DNA from: Calycina herbarum
Lineage: Eukaryota; Ascomycota; Leotiomycetes; Helotiales; Pezizellaceae
Direction: 5' to 3'
Assembly: GCA_001414485.1 (NCBI GenBank)
Contig: LLEY01000052.1
Span: 124,001 to 188,000 of the forward strand
DNA: 64,000 bases
Shown here in pieces: positions 1 through 10,620 of the stretch (the stretch's first letter is position 1; the number at the start of each line of letters is the position of its first letter). The notes beneath the pieces were generated by a model. The model made no database searches and was not told where the DNA came from. It saw only the letters and a program-made list of their open reading frames with translations. Both the position numbers and the translations under genes were made by a program.

Positions 1-173
1 TTCCATGGTGGATTGCAGTTCTGCGGGGGGAGGACCCTCAAGCGGAGATCGGTGGGATCTGGCAAGCTGGAAGGGAGTCTGCTCGGCCACATATCTCCGA
101 TATTGGAGTTACACAGGAAGATCTAGATTATGTGAAGCCAAATGGTCCATCCATCCCTGCCACATCAATCTAG
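1..173 (+). CDS. 3' end of a RING-type protein gene (partial, paralogue of the next gene)
   Basis: Reading codons from base 3 gives an open frame that ends at TAG 171-173. It begins PWWIAVLRGEDPQAEIGG and continues through ARPHISDIGVTQEDLDYV. This matches the C-terminus of the neighbouring gene (PWWISILRGDETPQARIN, IRPHIPAFGLTQEDIDEI) almost residue for residue, so the window opens inside a tandem paralogue. Only about 56 codons are present; the RING domain would lie upstream, outside the window. The similarity continues into the 3' flank (both have a stretch resembling CTCCCTGTGAATGAA), so the duplication unit included the 3' untranslated region. Function is inferred only from the paralogue: possible E3 ubiquitin ligase. 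Confidence 0.72.
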   Translation, partial: PWWIAVLRGEDPQAEIGGIWQAGRESARPHISDIGVTQEDLDYVKPNGPSIPATSI

Positions 174-978
174 AGTTATTCGTGCCAGTCCATTTGACTC
201 GACAACACTTGACTTGATTGCCCCCTATTAATTGAATTATATTTAATGCTTATACTTTCCGTAGTACTCTTGAAACTCCCACTCCCTGTGAATGAAGAAG
301 GTAAGAAGAATGAAGTGAACGTGTGACATTTGCTTAACCACAGACAGAGTGTGAAATGTTGGTCCTAGCGTAAGTGGTCACCACCCTTTTAAATTCCTGT
401 GCCTGGCGGCAGTGATTCCATGTTCTCTTCGCTTTTCAGTCACGATATTTCAATCTGATTCTCTGCTGTGGATTGCAAGGCTTTCTCGAATGAGTATGTC
501 AAGTCAGAGAGGCCCTATTATTCCTGACCCCAACGCTTCTCTCTCAACGAAATCTCTTTCCTAGCCTTGATTCTACTCCCTTCATCGATTTCCATCAAGC
601 TCGCACTTGTGCTTCTTTCAAGACTTAACTAGAAAACAAACCAACAACGAAGTAAAATTCCCGAACAATGCAATTGTGTTCTTTTATATAAAGAAGAAAC
701 AAGAACTCACCACCTTTGTTGATAACAAGAGGCTTTCATCAATGGTCCTTGTTGTCGTTATTCAGCTTTTGATGTTACTGGGCTTAATAAAAGCTGTTTT
801 CTATTCAGCATCTGAAAGAGTGGCTCACAAACAGTGAATGGATTCTCCTCTGCGGGGAACCATATCTGGTAAAGTTATCTGAGCAAAAGCTCAGCCTTTT
901 TTTGGTACCAGAAAACTTCATACAAAACGACTGTTTCAACAATAAGCACCACCCAACCACAAATTTACAACAACCACC
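174..978. other. Intergenic spacer between tandem RING paralogues
   Basis: The first ~130 bases are the duplicated 3' flank. The rest is unremarkable, with pyrimidine-rich tracts before the next ATG. A short frame starting at 902 (73 codons, ending 1123) overlaps the 5' end of the next gene and has a protein-like composition. It could be the original N-terminus of that gene, now out of frame, but I cannot decide this from the sequence. Confidence 0.4.
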
Positions 979-2187
979 ATGTGCATCTATATTACTATCA
1001 GAGCAGCTTGTTGGCACAGAGCAAAGACTGCGAAACACTGTACTCGTAGGGCAAAGAGAAATTATTCAAGCCAACATTTCATTTTTCGATGCTCCCCAAC
1101 TAGGTCATTTTGTAGGAATCTGATTATAAACGGAGATCACTACTGCCCCTTCTGCCTTGCTAATCCAGACAATTATCGAAAAGGAAAGCAAGAGGGAATC
1201 CCCAACTTCGACAACTTTGACTTTCCCCAGCCCCCTGACCTCACCACACCACCCTCAGCTCCTAGTCAAATACCACCAATCCCTGTTTACAGCGAAGAAT
1301 TCATCAATACTGTTTTGGAGAAGTACGGAAAAGTAATTGATGGTTCTTGGATTCATCGAGTTACTGGGGATCCACGAAGCTTTAATCGAGTCTCAGACCG
1401 TCACCTTGAATGGCTTCACGCCGCCTGCGACTATGTTTAGTATTCCGTTCGTCATTCAATGCTTAAATGGGTTTCAGACTCCTCAGAGAGTATCGATTTT
1501 GAGATTCCATATGCTCTGAAGCCCATTCGTACAGCCCACGAAACCCCAGGCCTAGATGACCAATACCGAGATGATTGGGCGTCTTGCTGGGAACACTTTC
1601 CCAAGGAAATAGCAAGTCAACTAGATCTTTTTTATTTCCTCCGAGGTGCTTCAGATGTTCTAGAAACAAACAAATTGTTAGTAGAAACGCTGAGAGAATC
1701 TATCAAGCTTTGGAGCTCAATATTTCGAGTACTCAAAGTCACTACTTCTGAAACACAGATCCTCACAGAAGTAGTTGAAGAGCTAAAACCCGGTGAGAAG
1801 ATGTGTGTGATTTGCAGATTCACGATAGGAGAAGTCAGAAGCGTCCTAGGCATAGAGGAAACATTGCCCGCTGAGAAGCCCATGCGATTCTGCTGTGAAA
1901 AACACATCTTCGGAAAAGACTGTATCGAACAATGGATCAAGGACAAGCAGGATCCAACTTGTCCCCTTTGTCGATACCAAGCTGTTCCTTATCGACATAG
2001 CAGTTCATCGATCCGTTCTGTAGGTGAGTGCATATCTCCATGGTGGATTTCAATTCTACGAGGGGATGAGACCCCTCAAGCGAGGATCAATGAGGAATTA
2101 TGGATAGGTGGAAGACAGTCTATCCGGCCACATATTCCCGCTTTTGGCCTTACCCAGGAAGACATTGACGAGATAGAAAATCCATAA
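979..2187 (+). pseudogene. RING-finger protein, one in-frame TAG
   Basis: One reading frame runs from ATG 979 (context ACCACCATG) to TAA 2185-2187, broken only by TAG 1438-1440. Both halves are in the same frame, so there is no frameshift. The C-terminal half holds a RING-type zinc finger: CVIC (about 1804), a CCEKHIFGKDC segment (about 1892) and CPLC (about 1962), the usual C-x2-C ... C-x-H-x-C ... C-x2-C layout of E3 ubiquitin ligases. A second CPFC pair lies near the N-terminus. The TAG could derive from CAG by one C-to-T change at CpA, the RIP signature. A ~51-nt intron ending at TTTAG 1440 (donor near 1389) is an alternative that would remove it. The start is uncertain because a better-looking frame (from 902) precedes it. 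Substrate unknown. Confidence 0.65.
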
Positions 2188-2720
2188 GCGTCACATTAGT
2201 TCAGACTGGCTACGCCGGAATAATTTATATCAACTTAATACTCTCACTTTTCGCAGCACTTTTTAAACATCTGTCCCTGTGAATGAAATCAAGAAGGAGA
2301 ACTTGATTACTCTCGGGTCTCCGCTAATTATTTATTGCAATAACTATGTTGTCTTCGGTTGTAGGCTTCCGTGTTCTGACATATGTGGTATGAGTGAGAA
2401 GATGCTCACGAAATTGCTTGATTCGGGGATAAGCGGGGATTAAATTGAAGTCCTCATCATAACCCGTTACTACCTAGTTCGTCTCGAAATTTAACTCCGA
2501 AACATGTTGATATTGCCTCGGACTTTATCCTGTTCCGCGGAATGTAAATATAACCCTTTGTGATCTCCAAGAGTATAATAGTTTGTCAATATCCTATTCA
2601 AGTCTCAATCCCCAAAGAACCAAGCCCGTGTTGCACAGCAGAACTACCAACCAACAAAGCTACAAAATCTCGGTACCGTCCTCAACGTCAACACAAACAA
2701 TCGATAGCGGAAACGACAAA
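2188..2720. other. Intergenic region, promoter side of the SDR gene
   Basis: No coding signal. The first ~120 bases resemble the flank at about 230-310, confirming the tandem duplication. The open frame of the next gene extends upstream to about 2583 without an ATG, so that part is taken as 5' untranslated sequence. Confidence 0.4.
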
Positions 2721-3689
2721 ATGGTAAACGTACTCGTTCTTGGTGCCACTGGCTACATCGGACAGGCTCTCTCCCAATCACTCGTCAGGAGTGGTGACCA
2801 TCGCGTCTACGGACTGGCCCGAACCCCAGAAAAAGCAAAAGATCTCGCAAAAGAAGAAGTCATTCCAATTTCAGGTTCTATTTCCGACAATAAAGAGCTT
2901 CTAAACGCCATCGAAACATATCACATCAATGTAATTGTTGATGTGGTTGGTGCAGATCTCCAAACATCACGAAATCTCCTCTCGGAAATCAAAAAAATTG
3001 GAACTGCTAGACTTGATACTGCCACGAAAGCAGGAAGCCAAATTCCGAACCTGGGTTTTATTTACTGCTCTGGAACGTGGGTACATGGAAGTTCGAATGA
3101 GCCTGTTAGCGATCTTACCCCAGTCGATGCGTTCAACTCCCCTACTCCACCTGCTGAATTAACATCCTGGCGACCCATTTTGGAAAGAGAGGTCCTTGCA
3201 TCATCGGATGTACTGGATGTTATGGTCGTCAGACCCGCTTTGGTGTATGGAAGATCCCATGCCATATGGAACTTGTTTTTCGGACCAATTTACACTGCTT
3301 CTCGGGATGGTTCCAACTCGGTATCACTTGCTGGTGAGCCAGATAGTCGGCCGGGATTGGTTCATGTGGATGATGTTGCTTCTGGTCTTCATGCCGCTAT
3401 CGAAAAGCTACCTTTGATCGCCGGAACTGGGGTGTATCCAGTTTTTGATTTGGTGACGAGCCAGGAAAGCTTGGGAGATATCATGGATTTTGCTGCGAAA
3501 ACTATCGGTTTCAAGGGAAAGATTGATCTAGTCGGCGCTGGTGATGATTTGTTTGCGAGAGCCATGTCTACCAGTATGAACAACCACTCAGGAAGAGCGA
3601 AGCAGATTTTGGGCTGGGAACCAAGAAAAATCGGATTTGTGCAGGGAATGGACGTTTATGCGAAGGCTTTTATGGCAGCAAATGTGTAA
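2721..3689 (+). CDS. Extended short-chain dehydrogenase / NAD(P)-dependent epimerase-like protein
   Basis: Intronless gene of 322 codons starting MVNVLVLGATGYIG. The glycine motif GATGYIG (residues 8-14) is the GxxGxxG nucleotide-binding signature of atypical/extended SDRs, placed at the first beta strand as expected. Downstream, FIYCSGTWVHG, VVRPALVYGR and PGLVHVDDVASGLHAAIE fit the extended-SDR fold (epimerase/NmrA-like group), the last resembling the usual VHVDDVA segment. A classical YxxxK is not obvious, so it may be an atypical or regulatory member. Likely a cytosolic oxidoreductase; substrate unknown. ATG 2721 is preferred because the motif follows directly; the upstream in-frame extension has no ATG. 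Confidence 0.85.
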   Translation: MVNVLVLGATGYIGQALSQSLVRSGDHRVYGLARTPEKAKDLAKEEVIPISGSISDNKELLNAIETYHINVIVDVVGADLQTSRNLLSEIKKIGTARLDTATKAGSQIPNLGFIYCSGTWVHGSSNEPVSDLTPVDAFNSPTPPAELTSWRPILEREVLASSDVLDVMVVRPALVYGRSHAIWNLFFGPIYTASRDGSNSVSLAGEPDSRPGLVHVDDVASGLHAAIEKLPLIAGTGVYPVFDLVTSQESLGDIMDFAAKTIGFKGKIDLVGAGDDLFARAMSTSMNNHSGRAKQILGWEPRKIGFVQGMDVYAKAFMAANV

Positions 3690-4549
3690 TTATACGTATG
3701 AGAGCTTTCATCGAACACAAATTCATACATAATTGAGTACCATTATACAAGATATTAGAAAGCGAATCAATACGAAACCCTCGCTTAGCTTCGTGACCCC
3801 TATGACTTGTGAGGAGCCTTCCTGTTAGGTCTCAAATCCAAGTATTCACACTATTCCATAACCCAGCACACAATTCTTTGTGTTTTAAAGCCTGAAACCC
3901 GTAGAAGCTTGGAAGTAGCTGAAATAGCTCTCTCTGTGGTCTACTGGTATGGCTCGCGTTCTGCAAGCTCATGGAGACGAGCTTTAGCATTAACAAAAGG
4001 CTTCATTCCACAAACAAAAAAAACTGTACGCCACCACATTTTAATCTTCGAAAAAGCTCCTGAGTGGTTGGTCACGATATAGCAAAAGATGAGCCACTCT
4101 CGGAAAAAGACAAAGACCCAGTGCATAATATATAATATTTACGTTGCTTTAAGCTCTTGACCTTCGTGAGTTACTCAACCTGGCAGCGTTGGCACAGCTG
4201 CCGATAAATTCCCGAGCAGTTTAGTTTCGGCCCGGTGGGAGCCGAATCCACTTCCGAACCCTTCGACCCCTTCAACTTATCTTCTTTGTGCAACAAGACT
4301 GGTCAAGTAACCTTTTTTTTTACGAAGGTATATGTTTTCTAGTAAGTGTTTATAGTTCTATAATCACCCAGAATTGAGTTTACAGCAAAATATGGACATC
4401 GCCGCTCTCCGGAGTGTTATCAAAATCTCGCAGCCAATCAACTCTCACTCCCTTGATAGGATTACACCGACGCGTGCACCAGAAATCAGTACATCAGGAT
4501 TTCAAAAGTCAACAATTAGCAAAATCCTCTTTCCTTCAACCTTCCCACA
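3690..4549. other. Intergenic region
   Basis: No supported gene. Short frames at 3941-4126 (minus) and 4374-4680 (plus) have no recognisable content; the latter overlap the 5' leader and start of the oxygenase gene. An AT-rich TATAATATTTA stretch lies near 4130. Confidence 0.35.
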
Positions 4550-5636
4550 ATGCCATCCTCCGATCCACCACCTCAAGTATCCTCCTTCTATATCCCAACC
4601 GTCGATATCTCCTCCTTTCTCGAATCCCCAAACTCGGCAGCATCTCAAAAAATCATAAGTCAAGTCCGTACCGCTTGTGAAACCACCGGGTTCTTTCAAA
4701 TCACCGGTCACGGGGTGCCAAAGGAACTTCAGGATGAAGTACTCCAAGGGGCTGCTAGGTTTTTTGCACTAGATATGGAGGAAAAGAAGAAAGTGGATAG
4801 AAGCAAGAGTATCGGAGCGAGTGGCAGAGGGTATGAATTGATTGGTGGTCAGACCTTACAAAAGGGAACATTACCTGATTTGAAGGAGGTGTGTTTCTAT
4901 ACTCTCTTTCCTGTCGAAAACTTCAAAAGCTTGTCTTTACGATGTAACACTTGAATATGTCCCTAATAAAGAATAGGGCTTCTACATCGGCCAAGAAATA
5001 CCTGCCGACGATCTTCGTGTTCAAAACGGCGTCTTCCTCATGGGACCAAATTTATGGCCAGACACATCTGTCATTCCGGAGCATCTATTCCGTCAGCCAA
5101 TGGAGAGATACTATGAGCAAATGCTTAAATTAGCATTGACCATATTGGACATTTTTGCTGCCACTCTTCCTTACGGCCCCTCCGTATTCAAAGAATTCAT
5201 ATCCAGTGATGCTGTAGCAGCCGTTAAGCTCCTGCACTACCCACCAGATCTTGGAAATGACGGGAGACAACTTGGAGCTGGAGCGCACACTGATTTCGGG
5301 GCCATGACGCTGCTGTTGCAAGATGAAATTGGTGGCTTGCAAGTGTACGATGAATCGGCACCGGAAAATGAAAGATGGGTTGATGTGAGGCCGAACCGGG
5401 ATGCTTATGTGGTTAACATTGGAGACATGCTTCAGATGTGGACGAATGGGAAATACAAAAGTGGTTTGCATCGGGTTCTGAACAGAGGGGGTAAAGACAG
5501 ATACAGTGTACCCTACTTCTTTGACGGGAATGTGGACTGTGTGCTAAGTCCACTCGATGGTTCACCGGTCAAGGGCGAGCCACTGACTGTCGAGGGCCAC
5601 ATGAAGGAAAGGTTTAAGAGCACGTATGGAAATTGA
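4550..5636 (+). CDS. 2-oxoglutarate/Fe(II)-dependent oxygenase (isopenicillin N synthase-like)
   Basis: Two exons, 4550-4888 and 4977-5636, with a GTGTGT...TAG intron of 88 nt in phase 0; 332 residues, typical for the family. The N-terminal DIOX_N-like part has IPTVDISSFL and RTACETTGFFQITGHGV. The catalytic jelly roll holds HTDFGAMTLL (H217, D219), a distal His in SGLHRVLN (H278) and RYS (R288, S290): the HxD...H iron triad and the RxS 2-oxoglutarate anchor are complete. Such enzymes hydroxylate, desaturate or cyclise small molecules with O2 and 2-oxoglutarate. The substrate cannot be inferred; the SDR gene upstream is a neighbour but no wider pathway cluster is visible. The exon join restores PDLKE followed by GFYIGQEIP, as in related enzymes. 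Confidence 0.92.
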
Positions 5637-5854
5637 GAAGGTAGTCGAATTGCAAGCTGAATATAACCAATAAGCTAAATTTGAGCTATGGGTGTATGTT
5701 GAAGGTAAAGGTATGTACAAAATATCCAGTAAATATATACAGGTGAAATCGGGATTCTTGAGATCTTCCAGAAGCTCAATGGTATACGAGTCTTCAAACT
5801 CATACCCTTAGCCAGCCCGAGTATAGAGTAGGTACTTCGAACCCTAGAATGAAC

Positions 5855-6703
5855 TTAAGTCATGGTAGGAACGTTGATGCTATCTATGGTAAGCACCGTG
5901 TTGTCAGCTGACATCTTCAAGTTGGTGTATGTTGTTCCTCCTGAGACTCCGAGCGTTCCAATAAAGGTGCTATCTGCGCCTGCAAGAGTGATGGTGGTGT
6001 TAAGGTATGTTTGTGCAGCAATAGTGGCAGTGCAACCGTCGTCACACTCAGTGCCAGTTCCCCATCTATTTTTTGTCAGCTCGAGCGACGGAGCGAAAAG
6101 AAAAAAAGACATACCCTGTCATTGGACCTGACAAACGAGTGAAGTTAGAAAGAGCAGCACCAGTTTCGTCATTGGTGACAATTCTAGTCAAGGTCAGTGT
6201 GGGATAGTTAAAATGAAAGAAACCACTAACTGTGTCCAGGTGTCCGAGTCTGTAGTTTTTGTGTACTCGATTCTGATTCTATCTGTGCCCTTTACGGCAG
6301 CAGAAGGTCCATCAAGTTGACCGAACCAGCCAAATAGCGATGCACGAACACACCTACATTTTGAATTAGCTGACTGACTGACTGATATTCTCATGAAAGG
6401 AAAACATACCATTCTCCGGACACAGCCCCGCACCAACTATTGTCAGGCCAGCTCTCTAAGGTGGTCTGCACAAGGTCCCCAGTTCCATTCGACATGCCCG
6501 GCCAGAGGAACAATTCTCCACCTTGAGTTGCTGGTGCCGTGCCGGGGATGAGGGTCGTGACTGCAGAGAGAATGTGGGATTTGGTAGGTAGGACCGAGTG
6601 AAAGCGCACCACCCCAGGTGTCGCGTTTTTGAACCATGGTTGGGCTTGGTGCGGCTGAAACACCTGCTGCTAGGAGCGCTGGGAGTATATAAGAAGCAAT
6701 CAT
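5855..6703 (-). CDS. Secreted ConA-like fold candidate protein, five exons
   Basis: Minus-strand gene starting MIASYILPALLAAGVSAAPSP, a clear signal peptide followed by a KR site (VQKRDTW). Proposed exons: 6703-6610, 6560-6410, 6353-6231, 6183-6115 and 6065-5855, summing to 648 nt (215 residues). Introns 2-4 have clean GTATGT/GTTAGT donors and TAG acceptors and restore W, Q and G codons at the joins. The first intron (49 nt, GTGCGC donor) is less certain. The mature part has TQGGELFLWPGMSNGTG, DNSWCG, DRIRIEYTKTTDSDTWTQI and GWGTGTECDDGCTATI, rich in beta strands and N-glycosylation sites. This recalls fungal ConA-like lectin/glucanase or peptidase-G1-like proteins; the assignment is tentative and the role (wall or host surface) unknown. 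Confidence 0.7.
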
Positions 6704-6812
6704 GGTTGAAAATGTGTGATAATCAATCAATTGATCTGGGGAAAAATGTAAAGTGCTTGATGCTAACGAAAGTAAGAGTCGAAAATATGCAATGACAAGA
6801 CACCAAAGAGAG

Positions 6813-6820
6813 TTTTTATA
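6813..6820 (-). promoter_or_regulatory. Putative TATA box
   Basis: TATAAAAA on the minus strand, about 110 bases upstream of the ATG at 6703 and in the right orientation for the secreted ConA-like gene. Confidence 0.45.
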
Positions 6821-7721
6821 AGCTTTTCGAGCCCAGAGATAATTTGACACGAGAAACGCTTATATTAAATTCCAACATGGTAATATGGAGGAAACGATTT
6901 CCCCACACGCACCATGCGTTGAGAATCGTACCAAAATTTTGGTTGCGTAAGGTTGAAACATGTTCTTCAAGTGACCCCTGCTCATCGAGAAGATCCCGAC
7001 TCTGCAATTGGGTTTTCAAGTGCATATGGAGTTCCAAAATTGCACCTTTCCGAACAATAGAGCTAACGTTTTTGCTCTGTCTTTTTCTAAATGAAAGAAA
7101 ACGGAAAATTCAACATTCTCTGCTGAGTTTCGGGGAGAATACTTTTCCCTGGAGCGCAAAACGATTTGATTGCTCCGTTGAGAGTCCTAGAGGACTGGTC
7201 CACAGTGGATCGGAAATCAATCGTGGTCCGCCATCATTTATCTGGAACGGAGGCGAGGAAGATTGCGCCCCGGCAAGAGACCATGCAGCGATCGACCAAA
7301 GGAGTGCATCGCATCGAAGTCCTTCGTTGTTCTGGACGCTCTGGGTCGACTACGGAGTATAAGTGTAAGATACGACAGAAGGAAGTTCTCCAAATATCAT
7401 GAAGGTGTTGGAGTTGAGGAGGTGGCTGGAATACCTTTTGAGACCAGCCTTGGCATGTCCTTTCTAGGTCTAGCGCTATCGAATGCGGGGGTATGTTATT
7501 CTTCTTCCTCCCCAAAATAAATCTATCCATTTTGTGATCATAGGTTATTTCTCGTAACCGTTTCCAGGCCGAATTCCTCTAGTATGTCGTTATGAAGTTC
7601 CAACTAGCAAAACACTTCCTTGTTGTCTTTTTATGTTGAGTTTCCAGAAGTATCTTGAAAGCCTTTAATTTTTTTTCTAGCTCTTCTAGAATTCTTTTCT
7701 ATCTTTCGTCCATTTCTTTTC
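6821..7721. other. Intergenic region without supported genes
   Basis: Overlapping frames on both strands (6844-7362 plus, 7234-7530 minus) share no recognisable motif and have no start context. I see nothing else. Confidence 0.3.
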
Positions 7722-7970
7722 ATGGCTGCAACATCCCATTTCAGTTTCAAACAGTCAATTCATGAGGCTAGTCTATTTGACTACACGTTTCCATCCACTA
7801 CCGGAATGGTCCGTATAGATGCCGCCTCTCGGATTCTGGAAATACCAGCTCAAGGGGCGAGAACCCTTTATAAAGCCAACGATTTCGCCAATTTGAGATT
7901 CTCTCCAGGTCGTCAGGCACAAAAAGTGATCGATTCGATTAAGACTCGACTTCCAAAACAATCACCATGA
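7722..7970 (+). CDS. Small hypothetical ORF
   Basis: 82 codons, starting MAATSHFSFKQSIHEASLFDYTF. Composition is protein-like, but there is no recognisable domain. Its stop overlaps the start of the next ORF (ATGA), in another frame. The two could be one gene broken by a frameshift or joined by an unrecognised intron. Low confidence. Confidence 0.3.
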   Translation: MAATSHFSFKQSIHEASLFDYTFPSTTGMVRIDAASRILEIPAQGARTLYKANDFANLRFSPGRQAQKVIDSIKTRLPKQSP

Positions 7971-8341
7971 CAGATTTTATGCGAGAGACTACTCTCACAA
8001 TCTCCAAACCAGCCTTTCCCACAGCCGACAGATTTGCCCCCGAAATCCAAAAGCTCCGCTGCATGCTCTTCAGCATCATCCACTCCACCGAGCTCAAGGA
8101 TCTCCCATCTCGGGACGGGATGGTGTTCTATCCCAAAGTGACCGGGATCGACTATTCCGAAGGATTGTATCGCTACTGCATGCTCATAATAATGCCAATG
8201 TTTGGGTCCGACGAACTTGTGATGGACGAGAAATCTCACAGGCAGAGTTTTCTACGGAATTTCACGATGAGTCTGAGTCAGAGCCTGGTTTCTGTATTCG
8301 TTTATTTTCTGTCTTCTAAAGAAAGAGGGAGAAAGCCTTAA
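7967..8341 (+). CDS. Hypothetical ORF whose 3' end runs into a transposon remnant
   Basis: 124 codons from ATG 7967 in a good context (CAATCACCATGAC). Segments such as LPSRDGMVFYPKVTGIDYSEG and RYCMLIIMPMFGSDEL look like coding sequence, but no family is recognised. The last ~13 codons (from base 8301) lie inside a repeat shared with 13351-13454. The original C-terminus was therefore probably replaced or truncated by a transposon end. Likely a gene relic. Confidence 0.35.
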   Translation: MTDFMRETTLTISKPAFPTADRFAPEIQKLRCMLFSIIHSTELKDLPSRDGMVFYPKVTGIDYSEGLYRYCMLIIMPMFGSDELVMDEKSHRQSFLRNFTMSLSQSLVSVFVYFLSSKERGRKP

Positions 8342-8403
8342 TAAAAAAAAAGCTTGGATTACAAAAAAAGTAGGCAAATTCAAGCTTAACTAGCAACTCA
8401 CTG
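8301..8403 (+). repeat. Remnant end of the MITE-like family seen at 12935-13454
   Basis: About 100 bases match 13351-13454: TTTATTTTCTGTCTTCTAAA, then GAGAAAGCCTTAATAAAAA, and the end GCAACTCACTG followed by TA (other copy: GCAACTGACTG then TA). Its AATTCAAGCTTAA segment also matches, inverted, the left arm of that element. No matching left end is visible upstream, so this is a solitary end or truncated copy. Confidence 0.75.
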
Positions 8404-10186
8404 TAAGTAAGAGTTCCCCGTCATCTTTTCCGGTACACTTAAACCAAACGGCAGGATACTTAACAACCTAAAAACAACAAGTAAATTACAAAACTGTATT
8501 TTCTAAGTCTTCCGAAATAATTAAGTTATATGTTTTGGGACTTGTGGTATATTATCATCTCGCAGGTGTACATAGTACATGACTTGAAATATTACCTCTG
8601 AAATAATCGCAGCTATTAGTATAACTAGAGAAAAATAGATAAAGAAAATCACATCAAGCCGTTGTAGTTATTATCTAGTTGCGAGTAGTTGCTCTAATAA
8701 TGTTTTTAACAAACCCCGGCTATTCGTAGGTAACCTAGGAATGGCCGACAGACTATTCCTTCTCGAATATAGACAGTGAGTGAGGTATCAACTCAAAAAA
8801 TTGCTTCCGCTAAGGGGCATAACTCAAACCTGGCCTAATTAATTATTTGGAGATCGCAAAGTTCTCAAAGCATCGTATGAAGTTAATTTTTCAGGCACTT
8901 TTTGCCGTAACTCGTGTGAGCGGCAACTCTCCGATAAGCGGCCTTCATTATTCCAGGAGGTTGGGATATCCATACCACATTTCTGTCTAAGTCTTTGTGA
9001 GTAAGCTGCAGAAAGTCTCAGCCACCATTTCTTCACAGCCACGCACGTGTTGTCTACCCTCTATTCCCTCTTTTGGACTGAGGTTGATAAAATTAGAAGC
9101 CACTGTTCGAATTATCGTTTCATGCTAGTGTTTTGGTCGTTGAATTGTCTCGGAATATCGTTGGAGAGTGGATAGTTGTAAGGTATCGCAATCGCAATTC
9201 ATCGGAAATAGACGGCGCTGAGTTTGTCTCATTTACTGGCAGTCTAGCAGTCAAACTGAGCAAAAGACCGTGAAGAATGTCATCCCCCAACCCTGGAAGA
9301 AGCAACCCTGGACAACACAACTTTTACACCCAACCTGGTACGCGATCATCATTTCAAGTGAGGAGTTTAACGCCGTGCACCCCATCATTGTACACATTTT
9401 GCACGTCAAAAAGGAGGATCTGTCAAAATGAGGTCACTCTTGACCAACTCTTCTTAAACTTGTTAGAGGCTTTGAGAAGAAAGGTTGCTGTTTTGAGAGT
9501 TTAGACCAGCTGGCGACGTTTCAGGTTAAGTTATTAGAGTGTGGCTAATAATATAAAAATATAATTAGCAGAGAATGTCAATACGTCAAGATTTCAATGA
9601 ATGTTATTATTTTTACTCACCATTGAATCGCTAATTGATTTCATTGTTCTATCAATCATCGAACAATCAAACTCTTCAAAGGAGCTGGAGTGTCGTAAAA
9701 AGAAAATGCTCTATACTCGTGAGACTAACTAAGAATTTTGGTTTCCTGATAGACCTCAAGCAATGAAGTTATATGCCATCGCAAACATTAATACTTCACT
9801 GTCTGTTTTCTAGCTAAAGAACTTTATTGCCCTAGAAAGAGTGCCATAATTAAATTTTGAGAGAGACTTGGGATGATCATACATAAACGATGACCCGTAA
9901 CCTTGTCCAAGTAATTTAATTCTCTTGTGCTCTTCGAACAATCTATTGATCTAAGACTAGATACGAGAGATTCCAAGCCAAGTCTGTTACTTCAGTTGTT
10001 TGTTATATAGCCAAAGAATTCTATTATTCTATTTCAGTAGTAAATTTGAATTCTCAGAAGATTCATTCTTTCGCATATTAAAAAATCCACAAGTCTAGTA
10101 ACTTACTCCATAGATATTAATTTTCTAAAACAGTTTGAGTAAAGGTTTCCAAGGGCTAAAGATTCTATGGCTTATAATTGGAAATA
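8404..10186. other. AT-rich gene-poor stretch
   Basis: No convincing gene. A frame at 9277-9504 (MSSPNPGRSNPGQHNFY...) has a plausible start but no recognisable content. A minus frame at 8839-9042 is similar. From about 9540 the sequence becomes strongly AT-rich, approaching the nested transposon. Confidence 0.35.
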
Positions 10187-10620
10187 CAGCGGGGGTTCGC
10201 AGATATTCGTACAGCCCCCTTTTTACACCAAAAGTCATCTTAAGAAAGACGTTTTATATATTTATCTTTATATGTAAATGATATCTAAGATTAAGAACTA
10301 AGATTATTTCGAGTCTTTAGATAGTAGTCTTCAAAGACAAATACACTATATATATACCAGGTCTTAAGTTATAATGGAGCAAAAGTCGGAAGAGTCGGGA
10401 AAACACCAGATTACACCAAAATCGGGTAGAATTTAGTAACTTTCTAGACACCTCTTACTATAACTTAAATAAAGCAAAATTAACTTAGCTTAGAAGAAAA
10501 ACTAAGAGTATAGATTAAAGATAACGTGGTTTATCAGTGCGCCGCGTATATCAGCATGCCGCGTACTTTTCCTTATTTTCCTACCTTATTACTTTAATAC
10601 GCGTTTTCTCTATAACAACA

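Noticed and set aside
2721..5636. Secondary-metabolite cluster from adjacent SDR and 2-oxoglutarate oxygenase
   Set aside because: No backbone enzyme, transporter or regulator nearby; two oxidoreductases alone do not support it.
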